Source of the DNA: Spirochaetaceae bacterium
Lineage (GTDB): Bacteria; Spirochaetota; Spirochaetia; Treponematales; Breznakiellaceae
Direction: 5' to 3'
DNA: 22,077 bases
NCBI GenBank assembly: GCA_031255315.1
Contig: JAIRSS010000168.1
Location: forward strand, 1-22,077
A program made the position numbers and the translations under genes. The notes under the pieces are model-generated. The model saw only the letters and a program-made list of their open reading frames with translations. It was not told where the DNA came from and made no database searches. Each line of letters starts with the position of its first letter. Position 1 is the first letter of the stretch. Below, one piece after another: positions 8,755-15,707 of this stretch.

Positions 8755-9618
8755 CTAATCGTCCTGTATCCCGGAAGCAACGCCGGAGGGGATTAATTCC
8801 TCCAGCCGGTTAAACCGGAAAGGGGCCGACAGGCCGGCGGGCAATCCCGCGCTGATGGCCTCATAACCGGCCAAATAGGTATCGGCCAGAAAAACAATGG
8901 GAACCATCCGGTCCTGGTCCGGAACCTGATACCGGTCAAAAAACGCGGCGATTCGCTCTGAATTGTTCCCTGACCGGGTGTTGATGCTGATAATGTCCAG
9001 AAGGACGGGCGCGCCTTCTACCAGAACGCTTTCGGGCAGGCCCTCAATAAGGGGCCGCACCCTGCCGCATTCCTCGCAGGTGATGCGGTAAAAATAGACC
9101 AGCCCCCGGCGTCCAGGCCGGATGCGGTAATCGTCAAAAAGATGTTCCCCGGTTTTTTTCTTCCCCGGATTATACGGCTGTTTATAAACAAACAGGTCCT
9201 CCCCGGCGGTTAAAAACGCCTCCCGGAGATTCCGCGCAATCGCTTCGTTTCCCGAAAACACCCGGCCCCCCGCAATAAGCGCGGGCAGTTCCAGGCTGTC
9301 CCGGTCAAGGCCCAGGGAATCGCATACCTCCTGGTATATGTCCCGGTTCCCCTGAAGGAAGAGGTTGATCCGGTGAATGACGTAGGGATACCGGTCCCGG
9401 ACGCCGGCCAGCTCTGTTTCCGCCGCCGCGTCGAATTCCGCCGTCCCATCGCAGGATTGGCAAAGCTCCTCGTAAAAATAATACAGCTCCACCCGGTCAG
9501 GCAGTTCCGCCTGCCGTTCGTGCCGGGGAGCGTCCGGTCCGGTCCTGAGGCCGCAGCCCGCGGAAAGGGCAAGGGCCAGCAGGACCGGCGCTGTTTTCCA
9601 AAAACCCAGAGAACGCAT
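8755..9618 (-). CDS. Lipoprotein with two thioredoxin-like CxxC domains
   Basis: 287 residues. The N-terminus is a lipoprotein signal peptide: basic MRSLGFWK, a hydrophobic core, and the lipobox LSAGC with lipidated Cys22. Two similar thioredoxin-fold halves follow. The first has strand VELYYFYEELCQSC (C53, C56) and a likely cis-proline in LELPALIAGG (P112). The second has GLVYFYRITCEEC (C181, C184) and MVPIVFLADTYLAGYEAI. Duplicated CxxC domains at the outer face of the inner membrane suggest thiol-disulfide exchange with extracytoplasmic proteins, but no partner gene is nearby. The start at 9618 is chosen because TTAAGGAGG lies just upstream; the frame is open further upstream but would run through a repeat and spoil the signal peptide. 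A MITE-like palindrome begins 20 bases upstream of the start codon. The exact family is not recognised. Confidence 0.8.
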   Translation of the reverse strand: MRSLGFWKTAPVLLALALSAGCGLRTGPDAPRHERQAELPDRVELYYFYEELCQSCDGTAEFDAAAETELAGVRDRYPYVIHRINLFLQGNRDIYQEVCDSLGLDRDSLELPALIAGGRVFSGNEAIARNLREAFLTAGEDLFVYKQPYNPGKKKTGEHLFDDYRIRPGRRGLVYFYRITCEECGRVRPLIEGLPESVLVEGAPVLLDIISINTRSGNNSERIAAFFDRYQVPDQDRMVPIVFLADTYLAGYEAISAGLPAGLSAPFRFNRLEELIPSGVASGIQDD

Positions 9619-9637
9619 ACGTTCCTCCTTAACATTA

Positions 9638-9694
9638 GAGGCTGTCCCAAAACCGTGCGCGCAAGGTACAGTCAATTAGTTTTGGGGCAGGCTC
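9638..9694 (-). repeat. MITE-like palindromic element, copy B, with ATTA flanks
   Basis: Terminal inverted repeats GAGGCTGTCCCAAAAC (9638-9653) and GTTTTGGGGCAGGCTC (9679-9694) match at 14 of 16 positions. On the minus strand the element shares CCCAAAACTAATTGAC and CGGTTTTGG with copy A at 2381-2456. The sequence ATTA occurs directly on both sides (9634-9637 and 9695-9698), consistent with a 4-base target duplication. The 57-base element lies between the divergent lipoprotein gene and the fucoside operon, and has no coding capacity. Confidence 0.65.
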
Positions 9695-9775
9695 ATTACA
9701 TTACTATTTTTGACAAAAATATGTTGAAATAATTTACCACCCATGACAGTATAGAATAATAGGAGAAAATACATT

Positions 9776-11464
9776 ATGAGTACGATAGTAGAGAAAAAAG
9801 CGGCGGGGCTGCTGTCCCGAATGTCCCTGGCGGTAATCGGCTGCCTTTTCCTTGCGGCCTGCGGCGGGGAAAAAAGCGCCCCCGCCGGAACTGCGGGAGA
9901 TCTGTATACGCCGGTGGGAGAATATCCCATAGTAAAAGAACGCCTTGAGATGAGTCTTTTTGCTATGAGCGCCCCCAACGTCATCGATCTGCAAACCAAT
10001 GATTTTACCCGCTACCTGGAAGAAAAGACCAACATCAGATGGACCTTTATCACCGCCCCGAATGATTCGTCGGTGGAAAAGATGAATCTGCTTCTGATCA
10101 GCAATGAATATCCGGATGCTTTCATGTTTAGGACCCCGGACATTGCCCAATACGGCATGAAAGAGCATATTCTTATCCCCCTGGAGGACCTTATTCCCCA
10201 GTACATGCCCAATTATTGGGCTTTCATGCGGGAAAACCCCGAACTTTGGGCCCAACAGCGTCAGGCAGACGGCCATATCTACGGAATCGCCTCGTTTAAC
10301 GAATGTTACCACTGCACTTTTTTCAATAAGATGTGGGTAAACATGGACTGGATCGATCGGATCGGCCTGGGCGTTCCCACGACCACCGAAGAATTCAAAG
10401 CGGTGTGCAAGCGGTTCCTGGAGATTAATCCTAACGGCGTCGCGGTTACCGGTTCCACCACCGGTTGGGGGGAGCAGTTCATCAGCTTCCTTACCGGCTC
10501 TTTTATCACGAATCCGGGGGACCGGAGCGCGGGGGATAAGCTGCTGGTTTCCCCTTCGGGAGAAGTCGTAACCGCCGCCAATCAGAGCCAATACCGGGAG
10601 GCCCTGAAGTTTATGAACGAACTCTACCAGATGGGGGCCATTTATGACGGCGGCTTTACCCAAAACCCGGATCAGTTCCGCAGTCTGGTCAACCAGCCCG
10701 GCGCGCCGGTGCTCTTCCTGGCTTCCGGGGCCATTGTCAACAGCGTGGACGCCGATGTGAATCCAAGCCTCTACCGGGCTTACCGGGCTATCGCGCCGCT
10801 CGAGGGTCCCGACGGGACGCGGATCAACACGTACTTCAAATACGACAGTCTTCAGGAAAACAAGCTGGTTATTACCGACAAGTGCGAATATCCCGAGGCG
10901 GTGCTTCGCTGGGCGGATCATTTCTATACCCTGGAAGGCTATCTCCAGTATCAGTACGGCCCCAACCTGGACGGCACAGACTTTATCCTCCATCCGGAGG
11001 GGGAAACGGGGCTGAACGGGAAACCGGCCCTGTTTAAGGTATTGAATCAGTACACGGCGGAACCGCAAAACCACGACTGGCAGGATATTGGGCTGATCTA
11101 CGCCACCGCCGATATACGCCTGGGAGAATCTACGGATCCAAATGTCGATATTGCTTCCTCGGCGGGTCTTGAAAAACTCCTGGTTATCGAAACAGAAACG
11201 AAATGTGAGCCCTATGCTCAAAAGGAAGGCCAGTTTGACGTACTGCCGAACCGCATAAAGCTGACTTCCGAAGAGTCCGATTCTATTCAAACTATTGCAG
11301 TTGAATTGAAAAAGTATATTGATGAAAACGCCGTGGCTTTTATCAATGGCCGGAGAAATCTGGATACCGAATGGGACGCCTATGTAAGCGGTTTTGACCG
11401 GATTGGTTTGCCTGAATACCTCCAGGTCATGCAGACCGCCTGGGATCGCCAGCAGGGTAAATAG
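9776..11464 (+). CDS. ABC transporter substrate-binding lipoprotein (LplA-like), fucoside operon
   Basis: 562 residues. It is a family 1 extracellular solute-binding protein of the large LplA/YtcQ type. The signal peptide ends in the lipobox LFLAAC with lipidated Cys29, followed by a low-complexity tether (GGEKSAPAGTAGD). The mature part has the usual features of this group: early FTRYLEEKTNIRW, a YPDAF motif, and the repeated WADHFYTLEGYLQYQYG and EWDAYVSGF near the C-terminus. It would sit on the outer face of the cytoplasmic membrane and hand sugars to the two permeases encoded just downstream. The ATG at 9776 has AGGAG about 11 bases upstream. The AT-rich stretch 9700-9775 must contain the promoter (TTGACA at 9710-9715, TTGAAA at 9724-9729, TATAGA at 9750-9755), but no pair has ideal spacing. 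The fucoside specificity is inferred from the GH29 gene in the operon. Confidence 0.9.
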   Translation: MSTIVEKKAAGLLSRMSLAVIGCLFLAACGGEKSAPAGTAGDLYTPVGEYPIVKERLEMSLFAMSAPNVIDLQTNDFTRYLEEKTNIRWTFITAPNDSSVEKMNLLLISNEYPDAFMFRTPDIAQYGMKEHILIPLEDLIPQYMPNYWAFMRENPELWAQQRQADGHIYGIASFNECYHCTFFNKMWVNMDWIDRIGLGVPTTTEEFKAVCKRFLEINPNGVAVTGSTTGWGEQFISFLTGSFITNPGDRSAGDKLLVSPSGEVVTAANQSQYREALKFMNELYQMGAIYDGGFTQNPDQFRSLVNQPGAPVLFLASGAIVNSVDADVNPSLYRAYRAIAPLEGPDGTRINTYFKYDSLQENKLVITDKCEYPEAVLRWADHFYTLEGYLQYQYGPNLDGTDFILHPEGETGLNGKPALFKVLNQYTAEPQNHDWQDIGLIYATADIRLGESTDPNVDIASSAGLEKLLVIETETKCEPYAQKEGQFDVLPNRIKLTSEESDSIQTIAVELKKYIDENAVAFINGRRNLDTEWDAYVSGFDRIGLPEYLQVMQTAWDRQQGK

Positions 11465-11466
11465 CC

Positions 11467-12405
11467 GTGGGACGCGGTACGCTTATCCGGGGTTATATGG
11501 GACGGCATAATCACGCCCGGCATGTTCATGGCTGGCAATTTTGGCTTATCATGGCCTTGCCCCTGGCATATATTATCATCTTTTGTTACATCCCTATGGG
11601 GGGGATACTGATGGCCTTTAAAGACTACAGTCCCCGCCGGGGTATTTGGCGGAGTCCCTGGGTGGGCCTTAAATGGTTTACCCAGTTTTTAACCACCCCT
11701 TCCGGTTTGACGGTCATCGTGAACACCCTGCGTCTGGGCTTTTACAGCCTGATCGCAGGGTTCCCTATCCCGATCCTGCTGGCGGTGGGGTTGAACGAAA
11801 TCCGGTCTCTGCGTTTTAAAAAGGCGGTCCAGATGATTACCTATGCCCCGTACTTTATCTCCGTGGTGGTCATGGTGGGGATGATGATGCAGCTTACAGA
11901 CCTGCGGATCGGTATTTTTAACCGGCTCATAACCATGCTGGGGGGGCGGCCCGTCAATTTTTTCGGCGAGGCCCGGATATTCCCCCACCTGTACGTCTGG
12001 AGCGGGATCTGGCAGACCATGGGGTATTCTTCTATCATTTATATCGCCGCCCTGGCGGGGGTCAGCCGGGAAACCCAGGAGGCGGCGATAGTGGACGGCG
12101 CTTCCCGGGTACAGCGGATATGGCATGTGGACCTGCCGGCTATCCGCCCCACGATTGTTATCCTGCTGATCTTCAACTGCGGTTCTATCATGAGCATCGG
12201 TTTTGAGAAAGCCTATCTGATGCAGAACCCTATCAACATGGCGACTGCGGAGGTAATATCCACCTTTGTTTACAAGGTGGGGTTGCAAAACGCCAATTAC
12301 AGCTTCTCTACCGCGGTTGGGCTTTTTAATTCTATTGTCGGGTTTGTTCTGATGATAACGGTTAATCAAATATCCAAGAAACTAACCGATACCAGCGTAT
12401 GGTAA
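11467..12405 (+). CDS. ABC transporter permease, LplB type
   Basis: 312 residues with six hydrophobic segments. It is the LplB/YteP partner of a CUT1-like oligosaccharide importer. The N-terminal region shows the typical PLAYIIIFCYIPMGGILMAFKDYSP, and the conserved cytoplasmic EAA loop reads EAAIVDGASRVQRIWHVDLP, which contacts the ATPase. It ends in the basic NQISKKLTDTSVW. The start is GTG at 11467, two bases after the upstream stop, so translation is probably coupled; an ATG at 11497 is an alternative. It pairs with the YtcP-type permease that follows. No ATPase gene is in the operon, as is usual for this subgroup, which shares an MsmK-type ATPase. Confidence 0.92.
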   Translation: MGRGTLIRGYMGRHNHARHVHGWQFWLIMALPLAYIIIFCYIPMGGILMAFKDYSPRRGIWRSPWVGLKWFTQFLTTPSGLTVIVNTLRLGFYSLIAGFPIPILLAVGLNEIRSLRFKKAVQMITYAPYFISVVVMVGMMMQLTDLRIGIFNRLITMLGGRPVNFFGEARIFPHLYVWSGIWQTMGYSSIIYIAALAGVSRETQEAAIVDGASRVQRIWHVDLPAIRPTIVILLIFNCGSIMSIGFEKAYLMQNPINMATAEVISTFVYKVGLQNANYSFSTAVGLFNSIVGFVLMITVNQISKKLTDTSVW

Positions 12406-12417
12406 GGAGGCCCTCTG

Positions 12418-13326
12418 GTGAACCGTGATAAAAAACGCCCGGTAATCCGGGACAGTCTGGGGGATAGGGTCTTTCTCTTTGGAATATACTTCCTGTTGTG
12501 GATGGTCCTGTTAATTGTCCTGCTCCCCCTGGTGTATATCGCCGCCGCCTCTTTCTCCGACCCCCAGGCGGTAATTGCGGGGGACGTGTGGTTTTGGCCG
12601 GTCCGTCCTACCCTGCGGGGATACAGCGCGGTTTTTAAAAACCCCAAACTGATGACCGGTTTTTATAATTCCTTTTTTTATATGTTTGCGGGAACCCTGG
12701 TGAACCTGGTTATGACCCTGCTCTGCGCGTATCCCTTGACCCGCAAGCAGTTCGGCGCCCGGAACGCGGTGTCCGCCCTCATCGTGTTTACCATGTATTT
12801 TTCCGGTGGAATGGTTCCTGTTTATATGGTGGTAAAAAAACTGGGCCTCATTGATACCCGGCTGGCAATGATCATCCCCGCAGCTTTAAGCGTCTGGAAT
12901 GTTATCCTCTGCCGCACTTATATTGCCTCGGCGATCCCCGAAGCCTTGTACGAGTCCGCTTCTATAGACGGGTGTTCGCCTATCCGGTTCCTGGTCTGCA
13001 TCGTAACCCCGTTAAGCGCCCCTATCCTGGCGGTTTTGGCCTTATACTACGGGGTAACGCACTGGAACACCTATTTTAACGCGCTGATATACCTGAACCG
13101 GACGGAATTAGCGCCCTTGCAGATTGTACTGCGGGAGATCCTCGTATTGAGCAAGATCGATCCCACCATGATCGCCGACGCGCGGGAACTGGCGGCAAAA
13201 CAGGGCTTAACGGATCTGCTAAAATATTCGGTGATCGTCGTCGCGTCAGTTCCGGTTATGCTGATCTATCCCTTTGTACAGAAATATTTTGTAAAAGGCG
13301 TTATGATTGGCGCTGTAAAAGGCTAA
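12418..13326 (+). CDS. ABC transporter permease, YtcP/LplC type
   Basis: 302 residues with six membrane segments. It is the second permease of the importer. The sequence shows PLVYIAAASFSDPQAV near the N-terminus, the family-typical YPLTRKQFGARN and FTMYFSGGMVPVYM, the EAA loop YESASIDGCSPIRFLVCIVTP, and the conserved C-terminus YPFVQKYFVKGVMIGAVKG. The start is GTG at 12418 with an AAGGAGG ribosome-binding site that overlaps the upstream stop codon, so the genes are tightly linked. The closely similar C-terminus of the permease at 19008-19883 shows that both ABC systems belong to the same family. Confidence 0.92.
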   Translation: MNRDKKRPVIRDSLGDRVFLFGIYFLLWMVLLIVLLPLVYIAAASFSDPQAVIAGDVWFWPVRPTLRGYSAVFKNPKLMTGFYNSFFYMFAGTLVNLVMTLLCAYPLTRKQFGARNAVSALIVFTMYFSGGMVPVYMVVKKLGLIDTRLAMIIPAALSVWNVILCRTYIASAIPEALYESASIDGCSPIRFLVCIVTPLSAPILAVLALYYGVTHWNTYFNALIYLNRTELAPLQIVLREILVLSKIDPTMIADARELAAKQGLTDLLKYSVIVVASVPVMLIYPFVQKYFVKGVMIGAVKG

Positions 13327-13386
13327 GGTATGGACCCGTTCTTGCGAGGGTCCCCGGCTAGAGAAGGATATGTGAGGGGAATATGT

Positions 13387-14712
13387 ATGGAAAACAAAAC
13401 GATAACGGAACGGGCGGAACGAACCCGGTGGTTTACTGAAGCGCGGTTTGGGATGTTCATTCACTGGGGTTTATACGCCGTTCCCGCCCGGGGCGAATGG
13501 GTCCGCAGCGTTGAGCGGATGAGCCACGAAGACTATCTTTCGTACTTTGACGAATTTGACGCCTCCTGCTTCCAGCCGCGGGAATGGGCGCGGCTCGCAA
13601 AAAAGGCGGGAATGAAGTATGCGGTTTTGACCGCCAAACACCACGACGGGTTTTGCCTTTGGGATACCGCGCTGACGGATTTTAAAGCCCCCAATACACC
13701 GGCTGGCCGGGATATTGTGCGGGAATACCTGGAGGCGTTCCGGGCGGAAGGGATACGGGCCGGCCTCTATTTTTCCATCATCGACTGGCGGCATCCCGGC
13801 TTCCCCCACTACGGCGACCGGCAGCATCCCCAGCGGGATAACCCGGCTTACGGCAACGAAACCCGGGATTTTAACGGCTACCTTGATTTTATGCATGGGC
13901 AGGTGCGGGAACTCCTTACCCAATACGGCAAGTTGGACATCATGTGGTTCGATTTTTCTTACGGCGATATGGCGGGGGAAACCTGGCGGGCCTCGGACCT
14001 TATGGCGATGGTGCGTTCCCTCCAGCCTCATCTTATCGTGGATAACCGGCTGGAAGGTTCCGGGGAGAACTCCGGAACCATCCTGACGGCGAATCCCAGC
14101 AAGTACGCCGGGGATTTCGCCTGCCCGGAGCAGATGATTCCTCCCCAGGGTATCCGCAACGAGGCGGGGGAACCCGTTCCCTGGGAAGCCTGTATCACCC
14201 TGAACAACCACTGGGGGTACTGCGCCGCAGATCATCACTGGAAACCGGCGGATATGGTGGTTCGTATGCTGGTGGAATGCGTCTCGAAAAACGGCAACCT
14301 GCTTCTCAATGTGGGCCCCGATGCCAAAGGCCGTATCCCCCGGCCCTCGGTGGAGATACTAGAGGCGGTGGGCCGCTGGATGGACGACAACGGCGGCAGC
14401 ATCTACGGCTGCGGCATGGCCGGTTTTGCCAAACCTGAATGGGGGCGCTTTACTCAGCGGGGAAACATCCTCTACGCCCACCTGTACGAGCCCCAGGCGG
14501 GAGGCGTCTGCCTGCCCTGTTTAGCCGGAAAAATAGAAAAGATGCGGCTTTTGGCCGACGGCAGCGAGGTTCTGCCCGCCAAGCACTGGAACCTGGCGGA
14601 ATACCAGGATCACGCCTTTTTTTTCCTCAATCCCCAGAGTTTCGACAATTATCCCCTGCCGGATCCGGTGGATACGGTAGTGGAAATAACGTTGACGGAC
14701 ACCGGCGCTTAG
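13387..14712 (+). CDS. GH29 alpha-L-fucosidase, cytoplasmic
   Basis: 441 residues. It is a glycoside hydrolase family 29 enzyme releasing L-fucose from fucosylated glycans with retention. Family motifs in order: RFGMFIHWGLYAVPARGEW near the N-terminus, AKKAGMKYAVLTAKHHDGF (active-site histidines about 85-86), then AGLYFSIIDWRHP, and DIMWFDFSYGD with the predicted nucleophile Asp189. LLNVGPDAKG lies later in the chain. A C-terminal beta domain of about 90 residues follows. There is no signal peptide, so it acts in the cytoplasm on imported oligosaccharides. This fits its place as the last gene of the transporter operon, 60 bases after the second permease. The ATG at 13387 is preferred over the upstream in-frame ATG at 13330 because it has GAGGGGAA at the right distance and begins the conserved domain cleanly. 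Confidence 0.93.
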   Translation: MENKTITERAERTRWFTEARFGMFIHWGLYAVPARGEWVRSVERMSHEDYLSYFDEFDASCFQPREWARLAKKAGMKYAVLTAKHHDGFCLWDTALTDFKAPNTPAGRDIVREYLEAFRAEGIRAGLYFSIIDWRHPGFPHYGDRQHPQRDNPAYGNETRDFNGYLDFMHGQVRELLTQYGKLDIMWFDFSYGDMAGETWRASDLMAMVRSLQPHLIVDNRLEGSGENSGTILTANPSKYAGDFACPEQMIPPQGIRNEAGEPVPWEACITLNNHWGYCAADHHWKPADMVVRMLVECVSKNGNLLLNVGPDAKGRIPRPSVEILEAVGRWMDDNGGSIYGCGMAGFAKPEWGRFTQRGNILYAHLYEPQAGGVCLPCLAGKIEKMRLLADGSEVLPAKHWNLAEYQDHAFFFLNPQSFDNYPLPDPVDTVVEITLTDTGA

Positions 14713-14713
14713 A

Positions 14714-14780
14714 GCGGCACGCCTCATTTGTGCCGCAGATTCCCCCGCCGCCTCCGGGGAGGCGTGATCTTTTCCGGCTT
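14714..14780 (+). terminator. Terminator region after the fucosidase gene
   Basis: Two hairpins follow the stop codon. The first is a perfect 7-base stem (GCGGCAC 14714-14720, GTGCCGC 14730-14736). The second is CGCCTCC/GGAGGCG (14749-14755, 14758-14764), followed by a moderately T-rich stretch (tgatcttttcc). The second is a plausible intrinsic terminator of the ABC-fucosidase operon, although the T run is not ideal. Confidence 0.55.
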
Positions 14781-14892
14781 TTCTTTCAAGCGTGGTATAT
14801 CCATAATTCCCCCCTGTGTGGATATTGTCTCTATATCTACCATGACAGGGTAAAAGCAACTGTAGGAGCCCCGGTGGAACAGCCCGGTTATA

Positions 14893-14922
14893 TTGACTGT
14901 TCTTTCCGGGATATTTTATATT
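14893..14922 (+). promoter_or_regulatory. Sigma-70-like promoter for the DUF3782-like gene
   Basis: TTGACT (14893-14898) and TATATT (14917-14922) are separated by 18 bases. Transcription would start near 14929, giving a leader of about 60 bases. That leader contains a GC-rich perfect hairpin (CGCCGCCG/CGGCGGCG, 14948-14965) upstream of the ribosome-binding site. Confidence 0.5.
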
Positions 14923-14990
14923 GATCGTCAAATAAAACGTATTGGTACGCCGCCGTGCGGCGGCGGGATTATGTTTCTAAGGCTGGTAGT

Positions 14991-15593
14991 ATGGAAGTTC
15001 AATCAAGTGGATTATCACCTGAAATCACTGTTCCCCCGCCTGAATATACGGGGCTTACCTTTGAGAAGGTTTGGGCGATGTTCCAGGAAACCGACCGGAA
15101 GTTCAAAGAAACCGGTGAGCAGATGAAGGAAACCGACCGGCTTCTGCGGCAAAACCAGAAGATGATGAGCGACCTAGGGCGAAAGTTCGGAAAAATAATC
15201 GAACATATGTTCATTCCTAACCTTAAAGAAAAATTCAACGCCCTGGGCTATGTGTTCGAAAAATCATCGCCCAACGTGCTCATCGGCAGCAGGGAACATA
15301 ACATCTACGCGGAAATAGACGTGCTCCTTGAAAACGGCGGCTGCGCCCTGGCGGTGGAGGTAAAAACCCAGGCGGGTATAAACGATGTGCGGGAACATTG
15401 TGAACGAATGGAGAAGCTGCGCCGGTATTTTGATCTGCACAACGACCGGAGGAAGCTCTACGGGGCGGTGGCGGCTGCGGTGATACCGGACAACGTACTT
15501 GAGTTTGCGTTCAAGCAGGGATTTTACGTGATTCGGCAATCGGGAGACACGGTGAGCATAGAGGAGCCCCAGGATAAAGCGAAGGCGTGGTAG
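14991..15593 (+). CDS. DUF3782-like protein: coiled coil plus PD-(D/E)XK nuclease-like fold
   Basis: 200 residues. The N-terminal part (about residues 25-60) is a charged helical segment with a recurring E-T-(D/G)-(R/E) heptad (ETDRKFKETGEQMKETDR), so it probably forms a coiled coil. The C-terminal part has a PD-(D/E)XK-type core: a helix, the strand YAEIDVLLENG with the metal-binding Asp, then ALAVEVKTQA with the E-x-K pair. This arrangement is that of DUF3782-family proteins, which are frequent in Treponema and in cyanobacteria and whose function is unknown. The ATG at 14991 has TAAGG eight bases upstream. A GTG at 14955 would extend the protein by 12 residues but lies inside a hairpin. No toxin, antitoxin or restriction partner is adjacent. 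Confidence 0.7.
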   Translation: MEVQSSGLSPEITVPPPEYTGLTFEKVWAMFQETDRKFKETGEQMKETDRLLRQNQKMMSDLGRKFGKIIEHMFIPNLKEKFNALGYVFEKSSPNVLIGSREHNIYAEIDVLLENGGCALAVEVKTQAGINDVREHCERMEKLRRYFDLHNDRRKLYGAVAAAVIPDNVLEFAFKQGFYVIRQSGDTVSIEEPQDKAKAW

Positions 15594-15598
15594 CTTCA

Positions 15599-15647
15599 GC
15601 GCATATACGCTGTAATCCTTGCGGTACGCAGGACTTACAGAGTGCGC
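15599..15647 (+). other. Imperfect long hairpin downstream of the DUF3782-like gene
   Basis: CTGTAATCCTTGCG (15610-15623) pairs imperfectly with CGCAGGACTTACAG (15627-15640) through a 3-base loop, with outer GCGC/GCGC arms. No T run follows, so it is not a canonical terminator. It may shield the transcript's 3' end or be a decayed repeat. Confidence 0.4.
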
Positions 15648-15672
15648 CGGTCCCCGCAAGGCGTTCCATATC

Positions 15673-15701
15673 TTCTCATTTTTTCTATTAGTAATTATAA
15701 T
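15673..15701 (+). promoter_or_regulatory. Candidate promoter giving a leaderless transcript
   Basis: A perfect TATAAT (15696-15701) lies only six bases before the ATG at 15708. A TTCTCA hexamer (15673-15678) sits 17 bases upstream of it. The predicted transcription start falls on or next to the start codon, and no Shine-Dalgarno sequence precedes the ATG. Confidence 0.45.
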
Positions 15702-15707
15702 GCAATT

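Noticed and set aside
9734..11290. A 518-codon minus-strand frame opposite the sugar-binding lipoprotein.
   Set aside because: No recognisable motifs; it overlaps a well-supported lipoprotein gene completely.
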